The notes beneath the pieces are model-generated. The model was not told where the DNA came from. It ran no database searches and worked only from the letters and a program-made list of their open reading frames with translations. A program made the translations under genes and the position numbers. DNA of 64,000 bases from Tridacna crocea (lineage: Eukaryota; Mollusca; Bivalvia; Cardiida; Cardiidae), in contig OX031073.1 of assembly GCA_943736015.1 (NCBI GenBank), positions 29,043,210-29,107,209 on the forward strand, given 5' to 3'. Below, piece after piece: positions 20,164 to 30,249 of this stretch; the first letter of the stretch is position 1; every line of letters starts with the position of its first letter.

Positions 20164-20280
20164 CTGAGCATTTGGCTGTCCGACTGTCTCTAACAACAAA
20201 TGATTTTCATCTGCGATTGTAGATTCATCCAAGCTTACTGTATATGATGTTCTCTCCACATTTAAGGTACTGATATTTGC
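20164..20280 (-). CDS. Transposase exon 2: linker
   Basis: A 117 bp open segment between a CTATTTCAG acceptor and a CAG/GTTATA donor. Only one frame is open, and it is in phase with exons 1 and 3. It codes for 39 residues (starting ANISTLNVERT) with no motif that I recognise. It is too short for simple ORF calling. The matching phases on both sides are the main support. Confidence 0.68.
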
Positions 20281-21614
20281 CTGAAATAGACAATGCAGTA
20301 TGAAAAGAAAAAATTACACCTTCATGTGGACCAAAAGATAGTGGAGGCTCCGAGTTAAAGCGTCACTGGATACACTATGTTTTTTATTGGAGTGTCCTGG
20401 GCAAGACACTTCAGGGCACCAGCCTTGTACTACAGAAACCCAGGAAATACATGAATATGTGATACCAGTTAAACAATCCTTCAATCAAGTAAACTACACC
20501 ATCAAGATCAAGGGTAATATTTTAGACAAAATATTGTGAAATAGCAAAAGACAGACTGAATCCTTTCAATGTTAGGCCAGTGGACTACCCTCTTTAAACT
20601 AGTCCTAATTCAAAGCACTTGCAGATGACAAATTAAAGGTAACTAAAAAATCAAAATTGTTTTGGGAAAGGTGGAAAACCTTTTGGGAAAAGGAGAATAA
20701 TTATGCCGGTAACCAGCATTCAAAATCTTTCGACAACACCCCTTCCAAGCGCGGATCCAGATATCTTTCTCAGGGGGGGTCCCACCGAAAACACACTTGT
20801 CTTATTATATGATACTTTGGTTTACGGATTTCAGTGGATGTAAGCCGTTTACAAGAAAAGTCAACGTTTCCAGTTCTAACCATGAGGAAGTCTCCACATT
20901 TAGAACCTTTCTTTTTTAAAGTTATGGCTGTATTTTACAAAAATGCTGTGCAATATCAAACCAGTACCATTTCACGAATCCGGCAACCGCATTATTGCCA
21001 AAATTCCAGGGGTGTCCGGACCCCCAGTCCCCCCCTCTGGAGCCGCCCATGCCTTCGTTGGGTCATTACAAGGTAGGATTGTGTGGTAAAGAGTTAAGCC
21101 AATACCAGCTCTTAACAACCATATGGAAGAAGCATTTTGAAAACCAGATGGGAAAAGGAGAAATGCTGTTAAACAGCATTTTCTCCTTTTCTCACAATGT
21201 TTTCTATAGGAGTGGCAACATAAATCATCATTTGGTATGATGTGTTGTCTGCAAATGCTTTGAATGTGGTCCATTTAAAAACTTTGTTGTTTGGTAAAGA
21301 ACTAAGCTGATTTGCTGTTAGTTTGTTTGATTGAACTTTAATCTTAGTAAGTTACGGGTTGTGATTTTAACCCTTGACCAAACAACAGACAATATTTGAC
21401 ACATCCAACTTTGCCGATGACATATTTGTCACTGACAGGTATGAAAACATTGTGGGTTAAGGAAAAATTGTTGGTTACTATAATCTTTTCAAAATGTTTC
21501 TTTCACATGGTCGTTTTAAAGTCGGGCTCGTTTGGTAAAAAAAAAATGATTGGTTGGTTATTGTCCAAAATATGCATCCATTTGCATCTATTGATTTAAA
21601 AGAATATGGTATAC
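20281..21614. repeat. Transposase intron 1: degenerate MITEs
   Basis: Remnants at 20585-20740, 21085-21305 (hairpin GGGAAAAGGAGAAATGCTGT / AACAGCATTTTCTCCTTTTC) and 21369-21535. A GT-rich, CCCCC-containing stretch near 20755-21050 shows no match to known families here. Confidence 0.5.
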
Positions 21615-22016
21615 CTGTGTATCAAAAAGTCTTTTTCTCATCCTCTTTTCTCTTGCTGTACTTCCGTCTTCACCAGTTTTCTGTCTTTTCCTGTAAGACT
21701 GAGGCTGAACCATTTTGAATGATCTGAATTTCGGTCTTGCAGGGTCAGATCTGTTGTTATACGTGTAAATTACTTTCTCCCAATCTTGCGACCTTGGAAA
21801 GATTGTAGGACAAGAGTCATCATATGTCTTGCGTCCATTAACAAAGTGGAGACTGCACACGCTGGTCCATTGAGACTCAGTTCGCAAGTTTTCGTTCCGA
21901 ATCAGCCTTATCCAAGTCTGTCTTTCACCCGTTCCTTTCTTGGGAAGCCGATAAAAAGGTAGGTTACCTTTAGATTCGGCAGTACACAAAGGAACACAAT
22001 AATTTACTCGAGGCAT
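21615..22016 (-). CDS. Transposase exon 1: THAP DNA-binding domain
   Basis: Codes for 134 residues starting MPRVNYCVPLC. The THAP C2CH ligands are visible as Cys7, Cys11, Cys54 and His57, with the conserved Trp35 and a downstream Pro-Thr-Ile-Phe-Pro motif that resembles the AVPTIF box. The C-terminal third is basic (Arg/Lys-rich). The exon ends DTQ at a CAG/GTATAC donor. The frame would run on for eight more codons to a stop if unspliced, so a stand-alone 142-residue THAP protein is an alternative. Confidence 0.88.
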
Positions 22017-22092
22017 GGTGAAAATGCAGCGCGACTGATATTTGTTTACCAGAGTGACATCATAGGGGTAGAGGTCTGATTGGTCGATTAAT

Positions 22093-22470
22093 ACGTGCGC
22101 ACGTAATAGTTATTACGTGCGCACGTATTAGTTAATACGTGCGCACGTATTAGCTAATACGTGCGCACGCAATAGTATTACGTGCGCACGTATTAGTTAA
22201 TACGTGCGCACGTATTAGCTACTGCGTGCGCACGTAATACTATTGCGTGCGCACGTATTAACTAATACGTGGGCACGTAATAACTAATACGTGCGCACGC
22301 AATAGTATTACGTGCGCACGCAGTAGCTAATACGTGCGCACGTATTAACTAATACGTGCGCACGTAATACTATTGCGTGCGCACGTATTAACTATTACGT
22401 GGGCACGTAATAACTATTACGTGCGCACGTAGTATAAAATATATCTTCCATGTCACTTTTGTGCCACCGT
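22093..22470 (-). repeat. Right terminal repeat of the 11.5 kb transposon, with a 16-unit palindromic array
   Basis: The same terminal 40 bp occurs in inverted orientation (22431-22470), preceded by sixteen palindromic 12-mers. Units start at 22093, 22115, 22137, 22159, 22180, 22202, 22224, 22245, 22267, 22289, 22310, 22332, 22354, 22375, 22397 and 22419. Spacing is again only 21 or 22 bp. The order of variants from the outer end inward mirrors the left array and then continues for five more units. The transposase ATG lies 77 bp inside. Confidence 0.9.
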
Positions 22471-22560
22471 ACGTCACTGTACATGGATTGTTGCAGATTT
22501 TACCACGTTTTCCTTGCACTGTGTTTATACAGCCAAAGTCGCGTGTCATGTTAGAATAAT
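22471..22560. mobile_element. Long-hairpin repeat, right part
   Basis: ACGTCACTGTACATGGATTG ... TTTTACCACG-TTTCCTTGCACTGT ... CGCGTGTCATGTTAGAATAAT continues the repeat interrupted at 10938 and matches 55411-55495. Confidence 0.82.
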
Positions 22561-22780
22561 ACTTTTGTTAGTTTCCAGAAAAGGTGGGGGGGTTAATTAA
22601 CATATCTTTTTGAAATGAGAATATAGTAGTTTTAGATTTATAAACGAAAATTCTAGGAAGGACAAAAAGAAAAAAGTGGCTCGGTGACAGTAGTACAATA
22701 ATACTAATTTTTAATCTTAGCGAATTTTGTAGGATAATATTATAGTGGAAATAGCTGTTTTCTATTACGGGTCCACTACG
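22561..22780. mobile_element. AAGGTAGTGGACCC element, right half
   Basis: ACTTTTGTTAGTTTCCAGAA ... GGACAAAAAGAAAAAAGTGG ... ATTACGGGTCCACTACG matches the second half of 45238-45604 in the same orientation as 10509-10650. Confidence 0.82.
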
Positions 22781-22965
22781 ACTGAACTGAAAACTGGCTG
22801 AAAATGAGTATAGATGTAGGTCTATCTTTAAAGAGTAGGCTTTCACACATGTCGCAGAAGGAAGACTGTCCCGATCAAAGATAGTTTTATGTTAACCATC
22901 ATATTTCATGTAACATATGTTCGAGTCTTTTGTTGGGCGCGCATCCGATCCATACCTTTGTTTAA

Positions 22966-23194
22966 TTAACCCATTACCACTCAATGACACCTTTTGACGC
23001 CCCTGGGGGAAGAAACCTTTTGAAAACATTGTGGGAAAAGGAGAAAATGCTGGAAACAGCATTTTCTCCTCTTCCCACAAAGTTTTCTACCCTATCAAAG
23101 CAAAATTGCACCATTTGAGCCACTTTGAAATTGTCGTCTGCAAATGCTTTCAATCTGGATACTTCTGAAATTTTGCCGTGTGGTAACGGGTTAA
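22966..23194. mobile_element. TTAA hairpin MITE, full length, shares TTAA with next
   Basis: 229 bp. The right TTAA (23191-23194) is also the left TTAA of the next copy. Confidence 0.87.
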
Positions 23195-23429
23195 CCCCCT
23201 TACCAAACAACAAAATTGTAGCCTTGTCTAAGATAAAAAAAAAACACTTGCAGACGCCAATTTCAGTATGGTTCAAGTAGTGCAACCTTTCCTTGATAGA
23301 GTAGAAAATATTGTGGGAAAAAGGGAGAAAATGCTGGTTACCAGCATTTTCCCCCTTTTTCCCACAATGCTTTCAAAAGGCTTCTTTCCCAGGGTCGTTA
23401 AAAGTTGGCATTGTGCTGTAAAGGGTTAA
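23191..23429. mobile_element. TTAA hairpin MITE, GGGAAAAAGGGAG arm variant
   Basis: 239 bp. The extra A and G in the first arm (GGGAAAAAGGGAGAAAATGC) are matched by CCCCCTTTTTCCC in the second. Confidence 0.87.
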
Positions 23430-23569
23430 GCCATACTCTGGTACAAATGGATCTTTGATGCAGTTCCGAGATGCTTGATCCCAAGCAAGCCATGGCATTG
23501 TTATTGATAAAAAGTCCATTTCTTTTTTTATTATTATAACAGATTGAATCACGAAATACACCAGTCCTC

Positions 23570-23690
23570 TGACATGCAGAAAATTGACCATTAGCAAAAA
23601 TTTTCGGTTTAGATCAGCCTGCGCGGACTGTGCAGCGGGTTGACCTGCATCGATAATTTTTTGCCAGATGCATTATAGCGTCTTTTCATA
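23570..23690. repeat. TCAGCCTGCGC hairpin family, diverged
   Basis: CATGCAGAAAATTGACCA ... TCAGCCTGCGCGGACTGTGC ... TTGACCTGCATCGATAATTT; one arm is eroded. Confidence 0.6.
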
Positions 23691-23861
23691 TCTACAGCAC
23701 GGACCGTTTATAGTAGACACGTCGATTTGAAACAATAGAATTGCTGTTGCTCGTTGTCAATGTAAATCAAGGATGTTTTGAATAAGAGATAAAGGATCTT
23801 TTCCGATTAAAGATGTAAACAATTCGAGAACATGTAACTTAACTCTTTGGCTTACCTTTCT

Positions 23862-23917
23862 GCGGACAGTATAGATCAAGATCAGACTGCATAGAACGTT
23901 CAGTCTGATCTTGGAAC
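23862..23917. repeat. AGATCAAGATCAGACTGCAC hairpin, copy 6, right arm truncated
   Basis: TGCGGACAGTATAGATCAAG to CAGTCTGATCTTGGA, then a different palindrome TTTGAGTCTCAAGTC / GACTTGAGACTT follows at 23918-23950. Confidence 0.7.
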
Positions 23918-23950
23918 TTTTGAGTCTCAAGTCAAATTGACTTGAGACTT

Positions 23951-24450
23951 GGTAAATGTTTATTTTATTTTGAAAGTGGAAATAACGGTTGTCGCGTAGA
24001 AAATTAGTTCGGTTCTGAACCCAGAATGCTCAAGTCTTTGTCTGTCCATCCGAGGGCCGGCGGCTCGATCGTCCATCTCCCTCTCTCTCCCTCACAGTCG
24101 TTCTTTTTTTTTTCTTCTCTCTACTTCTTCTTCTTCTCCATCTACTTTTGTGAATTTGTCTCCGTTTCCATCTCTCTTTATCAGGAATAAACTTTAAATG
24201 ACGCTTCAAAACAATATATATGTTATAACCCCATGTTGTACCTTGTTTGTACCTGGGTGATTAAAAGGATTGTTCTGTTCTGTTCCGTTCAATTTATTCA
24301 TCCATCCATTCAATCCTTCAATCAACCGTTCGATTGGTCGGTCAGATAAAAAAGGGAAAACATATAAACGATGAAAAAATGATAGGCAAGAACATAAATG
24401 AAACAATAGTCAATTTAAAGATAAGTAAATTATTTTCTGGAGTAATGCCG
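23951..24450. other. No gene; simple CT/TTC-rich stretch and a repeat tail
   Basis: CTCTCTCCCTCTC and CTTCTTCTTCTCC lie at 24080-24145. CTTGTTTGTACCTGGGTGAT ending in (TGTTC)n near 24245-24285 looks like the 3' tail of a retroposon (inference). Confidence 0.4.
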
Positions 24451-24665
24451 AGAAATGACTCTCCCCTACAAAATGATCCATGGGTAATTTCTGTACGTAA
24501 AGAAATGACATATGGATCGCTATTTTACGTACAGAAATGACCCCAGAGGATCATTTCTCTACGTAGAATAATGACCCAGGTCATTTCTCTACGTAGAAAT
24601 GGGTCATTTATCTACTTAGTGAAATGACCCATGGGTCATTTTGTCGGGGAGGGTCATTTCTCTAC
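24451..24665. mobile_element. MITE built of AAATGACCC / TACGTA sub-repeats
   Basis: Inverted ends of about 45 bp (GAGAAATGACTCTCCCCTAC and, reversed, GAGAAATGACCCTCCCCGAC) are each followed by CAAAATGACCCATGGGT-type palindromes. The middle repeats AAATGACC and CTACGTAGA words in both orientations. Confidence 0.7.
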
Positions 24666-24751
24666 ATTACACCGGCTTTCTTTTTTCCTATGAGGGAGAT
24701 AACCTCGGTGGACCAAGTGTAACTAGTGATATTTGGTTGTGTATCCTGAAC

Positions 24752-25113
24752 TCGTTACCAAACTTCAAATTTAAAGACCTGTCCAAATTGATAGCATTTG
24801 TAGACGACAAAATAAATGTGACTGAAATAATCGAAATTTGATTTGGGAAGGGTGGAAAACATTGTGGGAAAAGGAGAAAATGCTGGTAACCAGCATTTTC
24901 TCCTCCAGCAATGTTTTCAAAATGCTCTTTACCTCAAGGTCGTCAAAAGTCGTCAATATATCTGACTGAAAAATCAAAAGTTGATTTAGCGAGGGTAGAA
25001 AACTGTGTGGGAAAAGGAGAAAACGGTCGTTACCAGCATTTTCTCCTTTTCCACAATGTTCTAAAGAGGCCTCTATCTCAGAGTCGTAAAAACTAGGCTT
25101 TGTTAAGGGGTTA
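24752..25113. mobile_element. Two partial TTAA MITEs
   Basis: 24752-24950 has a shortened second arm (TTTTCTCCTCCAGCAATG); 24950-25113 lacks the left third and ends GTTAAGGGGTTAA. Confidence 0.7.
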
Positions 25114-25318
25114 AAAGGTTCCAGCTTTTTTTTTGCTCAAAGGGAGATAACTTCTGTACATCAAGTGTGACTGGTTGTGTATCTTTTGGAAAATGCCTGT
25201 ATGATTCTTCTTCCCATGGAGATTAACACGAAAACGCAAACTTATTTCCAACGATAAATTTATCTGTTTGTCACTTTGTTTTCTGGGCTTATTTAGGTGT
25301 CAAGCTTAAATGTGTTGA

Positions 25319-25675
25319 TTAACCCTTTACCCAACAATCCCTGGCTTTTTACGACCCTGAGATAGAAACCTTTTGAAAACATTGTGGGAAAATGAGAAAG
25401 TGCTGGTAACCAGCATATTCTTCTTTTCCCACAATGTTTTCTACCCTACTCTAAACAAAATTTCAATTTTGAGTTACATCTATTCGGTCGCCTGAGATAG
25501 AAGCACTTTGAAAACGTTGCGGGAAAAGGAGAAAATGCTGAAAACCAGCATTTTCTCCTTTTCTCACAATGTTTTCTACCTTAAACAAATTTCAATTTTG
25601 AGTTACATGTTTTGGTCGTCTGCAAGGGCTTTGAAATTGGACCAGTCTAAGATTTTTTCGTTTGGTAAAGGATTA
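25319..25675. mobile_element. Composite of two TTAA MITEs
   Basis: TTAACCCTTTACCCAACAAT, first hairpin to about 25485, then a second hairpin from GATAGAAGCACTTTGAAAAC, ending GGTAAAGGATTAG. Looks like a fusion within the right segment of the first copy. Confidence 0.72.
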
Positions 25676-25739
25676 GTAACCTTCTTTTCAAGTCAACTGA
25701 GCTCCTCAATATTTTCACTTAAGCTCGGAAAGCTCAGTC

Positions 25740-26042
25740 GTTTACTTGCAGAACATGAAAACACTGGGTCGCTGATTCGAAATCTACAGCTCTGCCATTT
25801 TGTCACACGTTTGATATCACATTTGTGTGACGTCATTTTGGACCTCATTTTGTACGCGTTTCATACAAGTGAATGGGTCTCATGTAAAATACCGCGGGTA
25901 CATATATGAATGTGTTTGCATCATCTGATCTATATTTTATGAAATATCGTTATGTGATAAAAAGAATCTGACATTTGTGGGCGTTTGAGATAAGATTTTA
26001 TTAAACTCGTCAAGGAATATGTTACTAAGCTCGCCAAAGGCT
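25740..26042. repeat. GACGTCATTTTG repeat, uninterrupted copy (empty site for the MITE at 53530)
   Basis: TTTGATATCACATTTGTGTG ... CATTCACTTG-type segments, CTGACATTTGTGGGCGTT, AGATTTTATTAAACTCGTCA and GCTCGCCAAAGGCTTGCTT recur, partly inverted, at 53330-53945. The TTAA in TTATTAAACTC is the site occupied there. Confidence 0.7.
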
Positions 26043-26412
26043 TGCTTAACGTAGTGGACCCATAATAGAAAACAACTATTTCCACTATAACATTATCCTA
26101 CAAAATATGCTAAGATTAAATATGAATATCACAGTACTACTTTCACCGAGTCACTTTTTCCGTTTTGTCCTTCCTAGAAATATCATTTATAAATCAAAAA
26201 CCACTATATTTCTATTACAAATGGATATGATAATTACCTCCCTTTTCTGGAAACTAACAAAAGTATAAAAAAAAAAGATTTCAAGATAGACATCGAAGGA
26301 ACTCTTGTCGGTTAAAATTGTGCAAAAGTATTATATCTGTATAAATCTGTCTTTATCAACTGTCAAGAAATTTTATGCCATGCTGCACTAGAAGTATTAT
26401 GGGTCTACTACC
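26043..26412. mobile_element. AAGGTAGTGGACCC element, full length
   Basis: CGTAGTGGACCCATAATAGA to GGGTCTACTACCTTAACG, about 370 bp. It contains CTTTTTCCGTTTTGTCCTTC, TATCATTTATAAATC and GTATTATATCTGTATAAATC. Non-coding. Confidence 0.8.
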
Positions 26413-26510
26413 TTAACGTAGTGGACCCGTAATACCTCTAGTGCAGCATGGCATAAAATTTCACTTGACAGTTGATAAAGACAGATTTATATAGATAAAA
26501 TACTTTGAGG
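26413..26510. mobile_element. AAGGTAGTGGACCC element, end fragment, opposite orientation
   Basis: CGTAGTGGACCCGTAATACC ... GACAGATTTATATAGATAAA. Back to back with the previous copy, forming a long inverted junction. Confidence 0.72.
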
Positions 26511-26734
26511 ATTATTGAGAGTCATTGCTACAAGATTCATACTTCTTTTTACCGTTGGTAAGTGTTTTGACGATCGACTTGTGGGAAAGCAGCTAGTGGC
26601 TTTGGAAGAATATAGTGCGAAATACTGGTGAAAAAAAAAAACTCAACAAAAGCATGGATGCGAGTATATGCACTGATCGCCGAAAATCTGAAATCATTAT
26701 GAAATATAAAATATTGTTGAAACGCATGAACACT

Positions 26735-27177
26735 TTTCCTTACAATCCCTGGTTTTAACGACCCCGAGAAAAATCCTTCTAAAAGATTGTTGGAAATGGA
26801 GAAAATGCTACCAACCAGCATTTTCTCCTTCTCCCACAATACTTTCTACTCTTACAAAGTCAAGTTTCAATCTGTGAGTCAACTTTATTCTATCATCCGC
26901 AAATGCTTCTAATTTGGAATATTCTAAGATTTTGTCGTGTGGTAAGCAGTTAACCCTTTTCAAAACAAGCCCTGATTTTTACGTGTCTGCAATAAAAGTC
27001 TTTTGAAAACACTGTGGGAAAAGGAGAAATTGCTCGTAACGAGCAATTTCTCCTTTTCCCACAGTGTTTTCTACCCTTTTTGAGAACTTTCTGCCATTTT
27101 TCTCCAAACCTAGAATTGTCGTCTGCAAACTCTTTCAGTTTGGGTGAGTCTAAAATTTGTCGTTAGGGAAAGGTTAA
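26735..27177. mobile_element. Two TTAA MITEs sharing one TTAA
   Basis: The first (26735-26953) has an eroded hairpin (GGAAATGGAGAAAATGCTAC). The second (26950-27177) is the TTGCTCG sub-family: GGGAAAAGGAGAAATTGCTC / GTAACGAGCAATTTCTCC, with matched CACTGTG arms. Confidence 0.82.
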
Positions 27178-27850
27178 ACATCACACAATCAAACAAAGTT
27201 TGTTAATTCATCTGGGTAGTAGTATAGTATACCGACCAGGTACCTCTCTTTACGCTCACTTTTTTCCTTGACCGCCGCCATCTTGAATGTTCACGGTTGA
27301 GGTCATAGCATGATTTTATGTCACGACCATGAATAAACTAATGAATGTAAAAAAAAACAATCTAAAAATCCGACATTTATAGTTAAAATAGAATCTGGGT
27401 GACCTTGTTCTGCGTTGACTCTCTCGGAGGCTTCGTAGGACCTAGTTGCCAATTGCGTTTGGGTTCGTCTTATTGATTTTGCTTCTTCGACAATTTAATC
27501 AGGCGGTCTGCGACCGTCTGGCAGACTTCCGAATGAATCCTGATCCAATGTTAATTCCAACTTATTTTGTAGTTAAAGGTCCCTCGAGTTTAAGTCTAAG
27601 ATACCAGTTTCAACAATTTCTGCGACATATATAAGTCACAGGGCTAGAAAAGCCCCAGTTCTGGTTTCAAAACCGAGACCCTCGCTTACAGGCAAGATTT
27701 AAATAACTGAGCAACTGCGACGCTAGTATACATTTTCCAGTAATTTGATTAGGATCGATATAATACATTACTAGAAAGAAATGAACTTTCAAACTCTAAA
27801 CAAAAAACCCACAAATTTTATCTGTTCAACCTAAAAATGAAAATCATTCA
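27178..27850. other. No gene; possible tRNA-like SINE on the - strand
   Basis: The - strand of 27635-27735 reads GCAGTTGCTCAGTTATTTAA ... GGTTTTGAAACC, weakly like boxes A and B. A 62-codon frame at 27446 has no feature that I trust. Confidence 0.35.
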
Positions 27851-27851
27851 A

Positions 27852-28004
27852 GGAATGAAGAGAACTTTTTTTTGTTTTCATGGAGGTATAAAAAAATCTA
27901 ATCACACTGTATGAAACCGCGAAACGGTTTCATACAAAATTGTGATAAGGTTTTTTTTTTTTCATACCTCCATGAAAACATCCATGAAAATATCTTCATT
28001 CCTT
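27852..28004. repeat. Long imperfect hairpin
   Basis: Arms GGAATGAAG ... TTTCATGGAGGTAT ... GAAACCGCG and the complement CGAAACGGTTTC ... ATACCTCCATGAAA ... CTTCATTCC. Confidence 0.7.
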
Positions 28005-28319
28005 ATAATTCAATATCACAGACAACAAATATACACTTGAAAATTACTGTTTTTTTTTTTCAGAACTCGCCAGTGTCCATGAAAACAACTAATATTGAAT
28101 CATTAAAGTATGTTGACCAATCTTAACTAAATCAAGAAGTGTTTCATATTTCTCTTATTAGTTGTATCAAAATTTAAACAGAGGTTTAATTTCATAGGAA
28201 TATATCAATTTGGATACATAACTTACATACAGAAAAGTTAGTTGACAGATTTACATGACTGTACTTTAAAACCCGAGGGCTTCATTGAAAGTGTTGGTAA
28301 TATGCTGCTTTCAACTTTA

Positions 28320-28436
28320 TGTTTTTCTGCTGTCCATAAAACAAATTTCAAATTTTCAGTCACTTTTATGTTTGCGTCTGCAATTTCTTTCAATTTGGAC
28401 AAACCTAAAATATTGTCGTTTGGTAATGAGTTAACA
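28320..28436. repeat. TTAA MITE, one half
   Basis: CAAATTTCAAATTTTCAGTC ... ATTGTCGTTTGGTAATGAG TTAA; the hairpin is missing. Confidence 0.65.
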
Positions 28437-28602
28437 GGTTAATATACAGCCCTGGAAGCTACAGACCATCACCATATACCACTTTATGTTTAAAGAATAA
28501 AAGTGCAAACACTAAAAAAAAACCTTTATGGCTGTATGTGCACCCGTGTTGGTGCATCTGAATGTTACATGATAAATGAGCCATATTCTGACCAAAGAAA
28601 AT

Positions 28603-28829
28603 TTAACTCATTACCAAACGACAAAAATTTGGGTTTGTCCAAATTGAAGGCATTTGCAGACGACAAAAAAAGTGACTGAAAATTAGAATTTTGTTTTATG
28701 AAGAGAAGAAAACATTGTGGGAAAAGGAGAAAATGCTGGTTACCAGCATTTTCTCCTTTTTCCACAATATTTTCTTAAGGCTTCTTTCTGAGGGGCGTCA
28801 AAAGTAGGGATTGTGTGGTAATGGGTTAA
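28603..28829. mobile_element. TTAA hairpin MITE, full length
   Basis: TTAA on both sides, 227 bp; the hairpin is intact apart from TTTTTCCACAATATT in the second arm. Confidence 0.87.
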
Positions 28830-29250
28830 TAAATCTGTGAAATGTATTGCAAGAATTCTTTTGCTTTCCGTCAATTTCTGCATGTCAGTGGCAATATTAC
28901 CGCAGGAATCCGTCGGTTGCCAAACAAACTGGATTTTGTGAAGCCATAATTATGTGATGCCTTGCGTGATATATTGAGTATCACCTATACCCTTTCATGA
29001 TAAAGAGAAAAAACACATAGCTTCAAACATTATGTTTGTTATCAGAATATGTACTTTAGTTTGTGCCAGCTGATTTGCGGACTTTGTGATGCTATTCTAC
29101 ATTTGGAAAACTATTGCATCATGATTGCTGTGTCAATAAGTTGGTGGATTGTTATGTGGGGAACTATGAAAATAACAAAATTGTAAAACTGGCATTTCAA
29201 AACAAAAACTACTGTGAGTGTGTTTTTTTAATGCATACATAGAGGATATT
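28830..29250. other. No feature recognised
   Basis: AT-rich single-copy-looking sequence; frames are short on both strands. Confidence 0.4.
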
Positions 29251-29251
29251 T

Positions 29252-29386
29252 GTTTTTTTCGGTGAAAGATCGAAAATTATTTCATTGAGTGGACACCATC
29301 GGTAATATTTTCACGAGTGGCGCAGCCGATGGTTACCAACGGTGTTCACGAGATGAAACAAATTTCGATCTTTCACCGAAAAAAAC
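29252..29386. repeat. TTTCGGTGAAAGATCG inverted repeat
   Basis: Left arm TTTTTTTCGGTGAAAGATCG and right arm complement, about 50 bp each with mismatches, around CACGAGTGGCGCAGCCGATG. A related AAGATCGAAAAATATTTTCA piece lies at 29627-29650. Confidence 0.65.
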
Positions 29387-30249
29387 ATTCTTTTTATTTC
29401 ATGATTTTAACCCTCTCTGGGAGGAGCTTTATCAAAATGTAATACAGTTCTTTTCCGTTATTCCCCGTGGAGTACCCCTCTCGCATAGCAACGCATCTTA
29501 ATATTACGTCAAGCGCGAGAAATGTAAGGTATATGACGTCATATTTCCCATCTGGTTGTGAGACACGCGCAATTTACCTAAGCAACAAGAACGTGAAAAT
29601 CGGTATTTTCACTGGTGTTAACAGTGTAAGATCGAAAAATATTTTCACTGCTATTTCTATATATCCTACCGGAAAGCATGAAATAACACTTGCTATTTTT
29701 CTATGTAACTTAGTGTGAAGGAACCACCGTTTCTGCCTTCAGTTGAAGAGTAGAAAATATATGATCGGGGAATTATACGGGTCGTAATTATGAAGTATCA
29801 AACCACAATCTACCATTATATCTCGTTAAACTATCGAAAAGCATGATTTGATTTGATTATTTTCGTTTATTTATCGTCGCTACCGGTTGCCCATCTGAGC
29901 GACGCCCCCAGAAGACGGTTAGTTGTTACGGGGGATAGTGCAAGGATACAGAACGAAACTACTGAGAATTCCGCCTGGTTCTTTAACGTGCTCGGTGTGT
30001 AGCACCGTCACACGGGACCTCGGTTTAACGTCTCATCCATGAAAGCATGAAATAAATATGTATATTATATATATTAGTATGTGTCTATTTTTAGAAATTT
30101 TATCGGTAAAAAAATGACGTAATTTAAGCTGGGGGAATTATTTCCCCGTCACAGTGAATAATTTCCTCCTACCGAAAATCCGTTTTTTTGACTTGAGATC
30201 ACTAGTTTTAAAAGTGGCATTCATTGACAAAATAATCATATGAAATATA
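29387..30249. other. No gene; probable old repeat near 29870-30040
   Basis: CTGGTTCTTTAACGTGCTCG ... CACACGGGACCTCGGTTTAA CGTCTCATCC resembles a dispersed repeat tail that I associate with mollusc genomes (recollection, not verified). Confidence 0.35.

Larger units (their letters stand above)
18207..22016 (-). pseudogene. THAP-domain DDE transposase, three exons, frameshifted
   Basis: The transposase gene of the 11.5 kb element. Exons joined by consensus splice sites and matching phases are 22016-21615 (134 codons, phase 0), 20280-20164 (39 codons, phase 0) and 19368-18207 (to a TAA). The order is an N-terminal THAP C2CH finger, a Gln/Leu-rich linker likely to be helical, a helix-turn-helix and a DDE_Tnp_4-type catalytic domain. 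THAP finger plus HTH plus DDE is a common architecture in PIF/ISL2EU-type transposases. One extra T in a T-run (plus-strand A5 at 19103-19107) shifts the frame in exon 3 between the linker and the HTH, so the reading frame is broken there. This could be real decay or a homopolymer sequencing error. Both introns contain TTAA hairpin MITEs. The start CACCATGC is a good initiation context. Confidence 0.83.
10939..22470. mobile_element. ISL2EU-like DNA transposon, decayed, about 11.5 kb
   Basis: The boundaries are set by a 40 bp inverted repeat (10939-10978 and 22431-22470, starting ACGGTGGCACAAAAGTGACA) that continues inward into arrays of palindromic 12-mers. Two convergent genes start just inside each array: a THAP/HTH/DDE transposase on the - strand and a SAP-SWIM-YqaJ nuclease protein on the + strand. 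A DDE_Tnp_4-type transposase paired with a YqaJ protein is, from family knowledge, the hallmark of ISL2EU elements (the PIF-ISL2EU group). The flanking DNA is a broken hairpin repeat that resumes at 22471. Both genes carry disabling lesions and the introns are full of TTAA hairpin MITEs, so the copy is old. The flanks fit either an 8 bp target duplication ACGTCACT or a 2 bp TA, and I cannot decide between them. Confidence 0.82.
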
